Made by a program: the position numbers and the translations under genes | NCBI GenBank assembly: GCA_003550325.1 | Contig: QKWP01001226.1 | Coordinates: 64,458-128,457 of the forward strand | Direction of reading: 5' to 3' | Source: Gigaspora rosea | Lineage: Eukaryota; Glomeromycota; Glomeromycetes; Diversisporales; Gigasporaceae | DNA: 64,000 bases | Part shown: positions 30,431 through 40,861 of the stretch, in pieces | Numbering within the stretch: the stretch's first letter is position 1 | Layout of the letters: every line of letters starts with the position of its first letter | Notes under the pieces: model-generated | The model's database searches: none | Seen by the model: the letters and a program-made list of their open reading frames with translations, nothing else | Told to the model about the DNA's origin: nothing

Positions 30431-32433
30431 TTATTATTATTTTTTTTTTTAATTCGGCATTCATGCCAATACTTTATTAGAGATTGTATTATCTTAACAT
30501 AATAACAAAATTATATAAAAAGAAAAACTATTTTTCTATAACCTAAATTACAAATATTAGCTCACTTAGTTATTCAGAGAATACTTATGTGTGACCTGCT
30601 ATAGTGAGATTTTTCTCGTACTATACAGCTTTGTTCTAAGTTGTATAATACTTTACAGAATGGTTCTCACAGCCTATCATAACTACCAACTATATTTTTC
30701 ACCAACTAGCTCGCTCACCACTATTGATCCAACGAGCTACCTCTTCTCTAACTACCGTCCAAACTTCAATTTCCACGACTTCTTTTTCCTGTTTCTTCTC
30801 TTTTTCTATGCTCTGTGCTTTTTGTAGCAACTTTTTTTTTCCTTTCTTGTTTTCTTTCTTGCTTCTTTTCTTTCTCTTCTGCCTTTTACTACGTTTCTCC
30901 TTTACTATAATATTTAACTCCTCCTTCCACTCTTTTATTAGCTTACATCTTGGGATCCGTACTCTCCTATATATAAACTCTATCCATTTTTTTCATAAAG
31001 TAACCAAGAAGCTTACGGTTTGTTTGTTTGACTCGAAAAGTGGTCTCAATTCTTCATAGTCTTCTATTGTTATTAGGCCTCTTATCCAACGCTCTTTTCT
31101 TCTTAGCTCATCCTCTGTACTACCCTTTCCTAAACTTACTAGAACCTCTTCTATTTTTCTTTCTATTTCTTCTATGTTTTCTGACTTTTGTAGGCTTGAT
31201 TTTACTGCACATTCTTCAAGGTTTCTAAGTAGGTTTATCGATACTTTGCAGCTTACGAGGTGCTCTACTGTTTCGTTCTTCTCTTTGCAGACTATACAGG
31301 TAATACAGTGATATACGTCGGGTTTTCTTTTGTTTAAAGCCACTAGGACTGGTAGCAGGTTGTTAATACACTTAAGTTCAAAGAGCTGTAGTGTGTTTTC
31401 TTCCGTTGTGTAGTTTTGTACCCTTGTACTACTTTCAGTAATTTTGTAGAAGGTTGGCCAATGTTGGAGCTTGGTGCATTCTTGATGAGTTATATTGTTC
31501 TTTGCGTGTGTAAAGGTCCATTCTGCTTTGTTAATCAATCTTGTAAGCATTTTAACAAAGGAGCAAATTGGTTTTTCGATTGGCTCCTTATTCTATTTAC
31601 ACCTTATCTTGACTTCTTTCACACTATCTGCACTTAGTACAAAGTGCTTTTGACTATTAGCTCCTTCCTTGGCTTTTCTATTAGCTACTTCATTAAAGAT
31701 TTCTCCTGAGTGACCTTTAACTTTAACCCAGTGAACTTTAAGTTTCTTCATTTTTATTAGGCTGACTACCGATGCCACTAAACCAACATTTTTAATCTTT
31801 ATCCATTTTCTTGTGCTTTCCGTTTTGAGACCTTTTTGGATTGCTAATGTTGCTACCTTGCTGTCCATTCTAATTTCTATGCTTTTTTCATTTGGCATTA
31901 TTAACAGAGCAACTAAAATTGCAACAAGTTCAGCCTGTGTTGAAGAAAACCACTTTTCAGTTAAAAGCCATCTGTCTAATACATTGACCCTCCTTGTTTA
32001 CCTAAACAATTCTGCAACTCATTTTTATCAAATTTCCCACCTTCTCTGTTCCGAGTGAGCCATCAGTATAATATACTATATTGTTTAGGTTAAAATTCTG
32101 TTTCAAAATTCCTTCTAACCAATATCTTATTTCCACATTTCTGACAATCCTATCTATACAGCATTTTTCCTAGCTCTTACATTTTACTGAAATCTCTTCT
32201 CTACTCTTTATTGCTTGAATCTCTCTTATCGGAGCGTTTTCCTTACTTTTCCTTTCCGTAAAACCATTTTCTAGAATTTGTACCTTAAATAATGATTGAA
32301 CACTTTGTAACGTTTTCTTAACCATATTTGTAATATTACCTAAAATTAGTAATATTACTGAGTTACTATCTGGTTTTAAAATGGTGTACTTTTCATTTTC
32401 TGTTTCTATATCCACTTCCATATATTTTTCTAT
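30431..32433 (-). mobile_element. 5'-truncated LINE (non-LTR retrotransposon) with 12-bp TSD
   Basis: A minus-strand element with a poly(A) tail (T tract ending 30452 on the plus strand). It is flanked by TAGAAAAAATTA at 30419-30430 and 32434-32445. The interrupted host sequence, rejoined as GTAATATCTAGAAAAAATTA plus ATTATTGTTTAT, matches the foldback at 53774-54340 (GTAGTATATAGGGAAAATC, ATTATTGTTTAT), an independent empty-site check. It contains the RNase H and terminal zinc-finger part of the ORF but no reverse transcriptase, as expected of a 5'-truncated insertion. Confidence 0.88.
30993..32421 (-). pseudogene. LINE ORF2 C-terminal part: RNase H and CCHC-like terminal finger
   Basis: The frame runs from 32421 leftward with TAG at 32170-32172, reaches YYTDGSLG (first catalytic Asp of RNase H), shifts frame near 32020, then reads SSTQAELVAILVAL (catalytic Glu), IEIRMDSKVATLAIQKG (second Asp) and LKVHWVKVKGHSGEIFNEVA (the H-x-x-x-x-x-G segment). 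A TAG at 31593-31595 separates RNase H from the tail, which stays in the same frame: KMLTRLINKAEWTFTHAKNN, then the zinc finger CITCIVCKEKNETVEHLVSC. Expected upstream neighbours, endonuclease and reverse transcriptase, are absent. Two nonsense codons and one frameshift make it inactive. Confidence 0.85.
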
Positions 32434-32984
32434 TAGAAAAAATTAATTATTGTTTATAGTCATCACCCTCTATAGTCACCTCCTCTATAATCACAAAATC
32501 AATATAATCACATTTTTATTTTTACCAACCTTTTTTATATTATTTATACCCCTATATAGGCACAATTGTCTTATAGTCACTATCACATTGTTTAATTAAC
32601 CAACTATATAATATCTATATAAATTTACCCTCTATAAAATCACAGCAATAAAACCCGAAAGCCCGAAACTATACCAAATTTTGAAACTCTGTCTTATACT
32701 TAATATAAAATAACAACCTAGTGCAATGTCACTCCCCAACAACCTATTCGCCAATAATTACTTCCCGACACCAACATATCCATTTCCTAGCAACTACTAT
32801 TTCTTGGGCAAAACCGTTTCTTATACATACTTCTCCCAATAAACTACTTCCTCATATCCCCAATACAACAACTATTTACCTGGCAATCGACTATTACCAC
32901 ATTCTAAACAACCTCTCTCTAACAACCATTTCTTTTTATCACTTTTTTGACTATTACACATCTCTGACAACCTCTCTTTCTTCG

Positions 32985-33056
32985 ACGACAACCTTTTCCC
33001 AACAACCTTCCTTTTCCCAACAACCTCCCTTTTCCTAACAACCTCCCTTTTCCTGA
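32985..33056. repeat. Tandem AACAACCTYCCTTTTCC minisatellite
   Basis: Four to five consecutive 16-19 bp units such as CCCAACAACCTCCCTTTTCC, inside the 3.2-kb TIR element. Confidence 0.85.
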
Positions 33057-33249
33057 CAACGGACAACTACTTTATCCAAATACCGTCTACCGCTTCACCA
33101 AAACAAACAATTACCTGACAGCACACTTTCAACCTTTCCTATTGCTATTCCGATTTATATTAATAAAAATGGTATAATAAATGATTTATTAAAATAAAAT
33201 TTAAATAAATTATTAATTAATAAAAAAACATTGATAAATAAAATTTTGC

Positions 33250-33350
33250 CAGCAAATCAAATTTTAAGATCACGTGTAATGTAAAGTTTTGACTCAAAAT
33301 TTACGTTATTAATTTTACATTATATGTAATCTTAAAGTTTGATTGGCCGG
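33250..33350. repeat. Inverted repeat
   Basis: AAGATCACGTGTAATGTAAA is mirrored by TTTACATTATATGTAATCTT, with AAATCAAATTTT against AAGTTTGATTGG outside them. A hairpin of the GTGTAAT mini-element type, nested in the 3.2-kb element. Confidence 0.7.
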
Positions 33351-33714
33351 AGGAATTTTTTGTTTAATATTTAATGTTTTTTTTAATTTAAAGTTTTTAA
33401 TTTAAAGTTTCATTTTTTAGTTTAGTTTTTTTTAATTTAATGCTTTTTTTTTAAATAGTTTATTTTTTTAAATTAATTTTATTATTATTTTTTTTAACTT
33501 ATATTTATTTGATTTTTTAATTTTCTTTTTTTAATAAACAATTTTTTTTAACTTAACGATGTTTTTGTAAATATATATTAATTTAAAATATTTTTTTAAT
33601 ATTTTTTAACTTAAACGGTATTTTTTTTTATAAATTAGATATTTTTAATTTAATTTTTTTTATTATTTATTTATTTTTTTTATTAATATTTAAATATTTC
33701 GGGAAAACTAGTAG

Positions 33715-34260
33715 TGTGTTTTGAAAAGTTGTGTTAGGAAAGTGGTAGTGTCGATATCGGGGAAGGGTGGTATAAGGGAAGGGTGATGTTGGGAAAAGGG
33801 TATTAGAGAAGGCTGGTGACAAGAAAAAATGGCATTAGAAAGAGTGGTGTCAGAAAAGGGCGTATCAAAAGTATGGTGTTTAGAAAGAGTTGTGTCAGGT
33901 AAGGGTGATGCTAGAAAGAGTGGTATTGGGGAAAAATGAGTAGTGTCAGGAAGGGTGATGTTAAGCAAAGATGGTGTCAGGGAAAAATGGTACTTGGAAA
34001 GAGTGGTGTTGGGAAGGGTGTAGTGATGTGCCATTTATCTGATACCTGAAAAATTTTAGTGTACAGTACGTACTGTACGTATAGTTCTTTTTTGGCATCT
34101 GATTGACTGGAACAAGCGATCGGCAAAAATTTTAGCATACAGTACAGTACGTGTAGTACTGTATGTGGCACATCACTAAAAGGGTGGTGTTGGAAAAGGA
34201 TTGTCAGATAGGTAGTTGTGTTGAGGAAGGGATTGTTGGGAGTTGAAGAGGGGATTGTTG
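33715..34260. repeat. Degenerate GTGGTGTTGGGAAG tandem tract
   Basis: About 25 imperfect 18-25 bp units of the form AGGGTGGTGTYRGGAAAG, interrupted at 34045-34170 by a dyad rich in GTACAGTAC words. Inverse of the CCCAACAACC tract at the other end of the same element. Confidence 0.8.
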
Positions 34261-34988
34261 GCACATAATCACCCCAAACGTGTTAATTAAATTAAAGCAA
34301 GTAAAATCCTTAATTTAATATTGTATTTTATTCTTGCTTTGGCGAATTATGAATTCAAAATATCGATGAACCCTGAAATCAGTAACTTGTGATATTAATT
34401 TGTGCAAACTAACATAGCCCGAATTACTATATGTACTGTTAACAAGAAAGTTCTGTAATAGGATTTTTTACAATAAATTATGATAGAAATTGTAATAATT
34501 CTAATGTGAACTAATTTAACTTTAACTGTTTATTGTTATGCTGAGATAGAACTAACTTACTAATTTAATTTTTAAATAAAAACTAAATAAAATAAGTGGC
34601 GCATAAATGCTACTTAATGCAAAACCCCTATATAGTCACTTTTTATATTTTGTAATATAATTGTAACTATATAGAGGTTACCTCTATATTAGTCACACCT
34701 CTTTACAATCACAGTTTTTTGTATCCCGTGGGTGTGACTATAGATGCTGTAATGCTTAACAGTAATGCCATAATGGCATAATTTCGAAATAATGTAATTC
34801 CATAATGTAATAATATAATACAACGGTACAACAAACATGTGATTATTGGCACAGCAATGTTATTAACGACCTTAAACAACTTACTTAAAATTATGAAACG
34901 AGAATTTTCCAGATTTGCTTCTGTTGTTTGATTATCTAATTGAGCTACGAATTTAAAAGTATTTTGTAAAATAGTCCTAAGTTCAAGA

Positions 34989-35045
34989 ACAATGCAAGTG
35001 CAGGTGCAAGAACAAATACAAGTGCAAGTGCAAGAATAAGAACAA
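34989..35045 (+). repeat. GTGCAAGAACAAATACAA simple-sequence tract
   Basis: Interleaved GCAAGTGCAG, GTGCAAGAAC and CAAGTGCAAG units. Minus-strand translation gives a Cys/Thr/Ser string that is not a protein signature. Confidence 0.8.
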
Positions 35046-35718
35046 TTGCTCCGCAATAAACAAAAAAAACAAATATATTACCAAATACTAAAAAAAATTG
35101 ACATAAAGTCAACAGATCGAAAAGATGCTAAGCATAGTGATGTGCATCATTGAACTATCAACAGGAACAAGTCCGGTTCGGATAATCAAAGAAAGTGAGT
35201 ATGATTTGAATGACTTTCCACAAACAGTAATCACTAACTTATAAAGGCGACAATGAGAATGAAGATAAATCTGTGCGACAGACCACAATTCATGACCCAA
35301 CCCTTCTTCCCAAAGGAATCTCATAAATAACTGCGATTATCAATATCAACATGTTCATATTGACGGCCAGCCTGAATTATGCAGGCAGGTAGATTAGTGC
35401 TAAGTCGATTGGGAATATGAAATTTAAAATTGAGAAGTATTTTTAATCAATTGTGTGTATTATCGGAAATTTATATTGTAAGTTTTTACTGTTTTATAAC
35501 TTAAATGTAGATGTGATAGTATGGAAGGAATTTTACTATTAAAAAGCATTAATAAATATAAAAATATGTGTGATAGTGATTATAAGCATTTGTGACTATA
35601 TAGAAGGGATTTTAATAATAAAAAAACCGTAACCAAAAACCATGTGATTGTATGGAGTTTGTGATTATATGGGAGGTGACTGTAGGGAGGGACGACTGTA
35701 CTTTTAGCATTTAATTTA

Positions 35719-36521
35719 TTTTTTTAACCTTCTGGCTTATTACTATCAGAATGCTAGTTGGCACACTTTTTATTTCATTTTTGTATCAGTTATGAGGACC
35801 TAGAGGACCCCTTATATTTTTAGTTACATAAACAATTTTTTAATTTATCTAAACAATCTATAGACTATCTGTACCTCTCTAATTCCATATTTAGTTTTAC
35901 TAAATTGTCCTATTCTTACCAAGCTCGTCTAGCAGTATTTATCAGCTTCTGATTCAATTCAATTTTTCTAAAAATTTTTATCCTAGAAGGGCAAGATTAC
36001 TCTACTTTTCATCCAACTCTTCATGGAAGACCTTAATATAATTGGCTCCTATGGTGGTCCATACTGTATCCTAATCAGTGTTTATGGTATTTCATCAGTT
36101 ATCCTTTCATTTTGAGTAGAGACAGGTTCTTCTAAGTCCAGATCCTGCAATCCTTTTCTTTATTAGTTGGTATGATATATTTTCATAACTGGATTATATT
36201 CAGATAACCTAATTATAACTAAAGGTTTTAATTGGAACTGTCCTAAATTTCTTTCAACTGGAATTTTACTGAAAATGTTCAACCTTTTATTTTGATCAGA
36301 TTTCTACTGGAGGTGTTCTTTTTTTGCTAAATTTATACTATATATGCTTTTAATATAGCTAAGCCATCAAACATAGTTCTAGCATCCTAGTTTAGCTTAT
36401 CTATCTTGTGATCTTGAATAGTTAATTTTGTTCTCCAGTAGGGCTAGAACTGGCAACCTTATATTTGGAACGGTTAATATTTGAAAGTGCAACACTATGC
36501 TATCGATCCACAGGACTTATT
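35719..36521 (-). mobile_element. tRNA-derived SINE-like element
   Basis: The minus strand opens at 36521 with a tRNA-like head: GATCGATAGCATAGTGTTGC holds an A-box-like TAGCATAGTGT and is followed about 47 bases later by GCCAGTTCTAGCCC, close to a B box. It ends near an A-rich tail (T run about 35719-35725). ATTTAATTTA at 35709-35718 and 36522-36531 is a plausible TSD. On either side are AT-shifted remnants of the family A element, suggesting insertion into an older copy. The body is AT-rich and has no ORF. Confidence 0.6.
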
Positions 36522-36529
36522 ATTTAATT

Positions 36530-36660
36530 TAAATGTAATAGTATAACTAAAGGTTTTATACTAGCTATTATATTAGCAACTCAACTATAAAACTTGTCTA
36601 TTTAGACTTTTTATTTTTTGCTCTATTTACCTATTTTTATTTTTTTATTTTTTTTTTTTA
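36530..36660. mobile_element. AT-shifted relic of retroelement family A
   Basis: AAAGGTTTTATACTAGCTAT, TAGCAACTCAACTATAAAAC and CTATTTAGAC correspond to AAAGGTTCTACACTAGCTGC, TGCAACCCAACTAGGGATTG and CTATTTAAAC at 28678-28735. The differences are mostly C-to-T and G-to-A. Confidence 0.62.
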
Positions 36661-36839
36661 CTCTTTGACACGTCTTGCCGATATTTTATTAAAACTAGTA
36701 TTGAGTACTATTTATAGCCTGTTACTTAAAACTAAAATTCGCCATCATGCAGTTACTTTGAGAGCACCTACATGCGACCGGTTGCACTACCTTACGGATA
36801 AATTAGATATAAACTTTGTCAGCCCATGTCAAAGAGCAA

Positions 36840-37760
36840 CAGAGAATTTCTCTTAAAATTCCTCCCACTTAGTATCAATGGTAGGGATAAACTCAACCAT
36901 TCAGGAAAAACAAATAAAATGAGAAACAAAAGGAGATAAAAAAAGGAGAAAGTAACTACAAGACCTAGACGAAAAACCAAAACTAACAAAAATAATAAAA
37001 TGAAAGATGAGAGAAACGAAGAAAAACTCTATGCTAATGACATAAACTAACAAAAGAAATATAAAAAGCCACAAAGGGCAAAAGAAAAGTAGATAAAAAT
37101 TATATAATACTGCACGAGACCATATCCGCTAACATATTATATGTACGTCAAAAGAAAATAAAAGAAAAAAAGAAAAAACTACGCCTAAAAGTAACTTCTA
37201 GAAGAAAAGAAATTTTTTCCTTCCAGATCGTTCTCACGTGTCATTTATTGTTTATTTCACAGGCATTGAAACTTGCTCGTGACCGGGCTCCGATTTGGTA
37301 GGCGCATTTTTAAATTGGAAAGAGTAAACATTGGCGATCTTTTGGAGGAGGTAAGCTGGATTTCCCACTTTTTGGCGAAAATTTCAAAAAAACCAAGGAG
37401 AAATACCAAGGGTACCAAAACTTATAAAGGGCGTAAGTTTTACATTTTGTAAAATAGTATTGATAACCAAAAGTATGTTTCTGTCTAAACTTCCACATCT
37501 TTTGACAAAAAACTCCAGGGTTTTAGCCCTACTACATTTTTCATAGCAATGAAATCTTCCGCCCGGAGAACCAAACCTACAAGGAGAAATCTTTTTCAGC
37601 TCTATTTTAATCATCTCATATACAATCTTAAGTCCTGTATTCAAGCTGCTTCTAGATAAAGTTTTTGTTATGTATAAAAATACTAACTACAAAATTTTTA
37701 TAGATCAGCGTTTATGAAAAGTTTTGGTCCAGAGAATTGTCAGGTTACCTATTTTTATTG
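36840..37760 (-). mobile_element. Repeat family B, copy 2
   Basis: The reverse complement aligns with 13.1-14.1 kb. The minus-strand frame (37644 leftward) reads MIKIELKKISPCRFGSP and later AKTLEFFVKRCGSLDRNIL, the counterpart of KIEMKKICRLL and VVEKLWSFVKS in copy 1. No 43-bp duplication here. A frame break occurs near 37480. A possible tRNA-like word, TAAGGTAGTGCAACCGGT, lies at the low-coordinate end (36.77-36.80 kb). Function unknown. Confidence 0.6.
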
Positions 37761-38100
37761 GTTACTAAAATATTAACTTTTTATATCTTTAGAATTCTAT
37801 TCAGTACAAGTACAGCCTAGCTTATTTTTAATACAAAACTTGCTAGAATATTTATATATTAGCCAAATTTTAGTAATTTGTACTATATTTTTAATTAATA
37901 TTTGTAATTAGAGATACTCTTGAACTACTATTATTATTTTTACTTTTGTAAGATTTATTTTATTTCTAATACCTGCTTTTATTTTTTTGGTTTTTATACT
38001 TTTCTTTCAAACTACCAAACTAGTTAGCTCAAATAACTGATTTATTTTAGTATTAGATGTATTATAATTCTTTTTTTTTTGGTTTCTAATTCTATAATAT

Positions 38101-38487
38101 ACAGTAAAATTCATCTAAAACCATTACCTTTTAATTATAAAAATTTTTAAATTGTTATAGCTTTTTAAAAACAAAAGATATTTAAACAATCTTTTGATAA
38201 TTTAATAGATTATTGTTTAAATTATTAAACTATTAATAAAATTTTTAAATATCTTTATTTTTAACCCATTATATTAATTAAAATTTATATATGATTTAAA
38301 AATTTTGGCATTTATATATAAAACACATAACAAAATTTGAATTTATTAACAAAAATTTAAATGTTATTAATTAATTATAAAATTGTATTAAGTTTGTTTG
38401 CATTTTTATTGGATAATTAGATTACATTGCAGCTAAAAAATTGGCATCTATATATAAAATATGTTGGCTTTAGATGAATTCCACTGT
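38101..38487. mobile_element. MITE with ACAGTRRAATTCATC ends
   Basis: ACAGTAAAATTCATCTAAAA at the left and, inverted, ACAGTGGAATTCATCTAAAG at the right, bordered by TA. The interior is extremely AT-rich, and a GGCATYTATATATAAAA word occurs twice (38308 and 38443). Confidence 0.75.
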
Positions 38488-38489
38488 AG

Positions 38490-38775
38490 TTTTTTTTAGT
38501 ATAGCTTTTGATGACCAAATTGGTAAATCTTTTTTTTTGGAATTTTGTTGTTTAGCTTTTTACTTTTTGATTTTTAAAGTTTTAGTTTATTAATACTATC
38601 AAATATCTTCACAACTTGTTTATTTTAGTTTTTGCCAAACGGGTTAGAATTTTTTAGTTTCTTGAATTTGCTTATGTAATAATATATAACTGCATTTAAA
38701 AGTTCTTATTTTAGATAGTAATACCAAAATTAGAAGTTAGCTAAAGCAAAATAAGTTTTAAAAAATTATTTAATT
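38490..38775 (-). mobile_element. Strongly AT-shifted relic of retroelement family A
   Basis: GCCAAACGGGTTAGAATTTT, GTTTCTTGAATTTGCTTATG and TAATAATATATAACTGCATT follow the order of GCCAAATGGGTTTTTGTTTC, GGTTCCTTGGATTTGTCTGT and TAATGATACACAACTTCGCC at 29248-29316. Nearly all differences are transitions toward A or T. Confidence 0.66.
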
Positions 38776-38989
38776 TAATGCTTACTTAATATTAAAGTTA
38801 GAGTTAGAGCAATTTTGAAGTTATATTTAAAAGAGAGTATAGGTAAAATTGCCTTCCAACAATTTTTATTAGTATGTTTAGACTACTGTTTTTTGTATTT
38901 CTTGCAATTTCTCTTTTTTTTTACTTGTTTTGTTTTGTTGGGCTGATTTGGGTTTATCAAATTTTTGCAATTGGATTGATCAATCAACT

Positions 38990-39956
38990 ATCAATTATTA
39001 AAAACTTACTCTGTTTTAGCCTACTTCAAAATTAAGTAATATATCTAACTAATTGATTATTAGAATACAGATCTATTTTTTAAAATATTGCAAGTAAAAT
39101 TTTGAATTTAGATCTATTGTTTTAAGGTAACAATTTACTATTTTTTTTATATTACTATATTTCTGTTTTACAAAGTTAATTTTTGGTTTTTATAATATAA
39201 AATTTAAAAATAATCTAACAATCTGGCTTTTATTTTTATTTTTAAAAATTTCATATTTAAAAATATATAAAATTTTTTTATAAACATTTAAAAAAACTAT
39301 TCAGATAATAAATATAATTAATTTTTTTTAAAATTTGCAGAAATTTAGTTGACTAAATTTAAGAACCAATTTATTAAGTTTATATAGTCTAAAATACCAA
39401 CTTTAAAGATTTTGTATTACTATTACTATTTCTTAAATTGTTTTTGTCTGCAACTTTTTTATAAATTTAAATTTTTTTAATAAAATCTTAACATTAATTT
39501 TAGCTATATATTTTTAAGTAAAATATATAATTTTAGATCTTTTTTATTAACTTTGTTAAAAAAATTTTTTAAATATATTAAAAAGTTTTAGTATAATAAA
39601 AGTTTAAAGAATATATATATTGAAACTTTTACTATAGAAGTTTTTTTAAAATTATTAAATTTTATATATTTCCATTTATAAAAAAATTTACTTCTAATAC
39701 AAGTCTTAATTTTTACAAGTAAATCACTTAAAGTACAATAATGAAGTTGTATCCTTTATATAAACTACAATATTGTATTAGAACCTATATTTTTAAAACC
39801 AATATTTAAAAATTTGCCAAGATATTATAAATTATTTTTTTAGTTAAAATTTTCCTTAAAATTTAAAAATTTTAGTTTATAGACAACATAAACTTTTTGT
39901 CTTATAATATAAATACAAATAATACAAAAATATAATTCTTATTTTTAAATATTATA
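38990..39956. other. Very AT-rich intergenic stretch
   Basis: I see no genes or bounded elements. It is probably old decayed repeat. Confidence 0.35.
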
Positions 39957-40097
39957 TGACAGGGTGAAACCTGAACCTGAGTTAGGACATTATTGATGCA
40001 GATCACCTCTAACTATCCTAAAATAGTACCCTAACCCTAATTAAGTACAGATCTGTATCAAAAAGGTAACCTAAACAACGTAGGTTTCACCCTGTCA
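39957..40097. mobile_element. 141-bp MITE, perfect 16-bp TIRs, TA target
   Basis: TGACAGGGTGAAACCT at both ends in inverse orientation (39957-39972 and 40082-40097), with TA on each side. The interior contains CAGATCACCTC and TACAGATCTGTA words and TACCCTAACCCTAATT. Compact and recent-looking. Confidence 0.9.
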
Positions 40098-40861
40098 TAA
40101 TATTATTATACCAAATTTTATTTAAAGATTTTAATTGATTAAAAAAATAGATCAGAGATATATATTTATAGAAATTATACTTACAAATTTGTCTGCAAAC
40201 CTTTATGAATTAAGGGATAGTTTAAAATTGAAGTAATATTTTTTAACTAATTTAAACATATAATAGGCCTGTAACCAATAGAAACTAAATATTTTAATTG
40301 GTATTATTAGGCCTTTCATATTTTTCCATAATATAATTAGCTATTGCACTATACTTTAAGCATATTTTTTAGTTAATTTTAATAATTTTATAAAATCCTC
40401 ATAATGTCTTTATTAATATTGTTTAAAAGTTTTATTATATTTTTTTTTACTTGATTATTATCAATAGTATTATTAGTTATTGCTATTTATAAATATAATA
40501 TTAAAATAAATTTAAAAAAATTAGATATATAATTATTTAATACTAGATAAAAGACTAGATAAAAGAAATAACTGTATAATTAAACTTTTTATATCCAAGG
40601 TTTGCTTTTATAGACCTGTTTTTTTGACCTTATTCCAATTTAAGAATAATAAAAACATTCTTTTGATCTTTTTGTTTTTTAAATCTCAAAATGCAATTTC
40701 TTAAAAAATAGTATAAAATTTAACATTTGTTACTCAAATAAATTTATACATTAAATAATAATTACTCAGTTTATGCCATTTTTAGTATAAAATAGTGTTT
40801 TTTTAAAGTTTAAACAGCATCTAATAGTATACTAATTCAACTTAGGCTCATATGGTTCTTC

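Larger units (their letters stand above)
32457..35700. mobile_element. 3.2-kb TIR element with TA ends and inverted subterminal repeats
   Basis: The left end (32457-32500), AGTCATCACCCTCTATAGTC then ACCTCCTCTATAATCACAAA, matches the inverted right end, AGTCGTCCCTCCCTACAGTC then ACCTCCCATATAATCACAAA; each is bordered by TA. The left interior (32720-33110) carries degenerate CCCAACAACCTC-type units, and the right interior (33700-34260) carries the inverse type GTGGTGTTGGGAAG. Repeat-derived ORFs in those tracts encode low-complexity peptides (SQQPSFSQQPPFS) and are not convincing genes. A coding-like run near 35126-35278 (SPVRIIKESEYDLNDFPQTV) might be a transposase relic. Tc1/mariner-like by its TA target. 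Confidence 0.75.

Noticed and set aside
32721..34264. Ser/Gln/Pro and Thr/Leu/Pro-rich ORFs resembling secreted low-complexity proteins
   Set aside because: They coincide with degenerate minisatellites inside a TIR element and occur in several frames.
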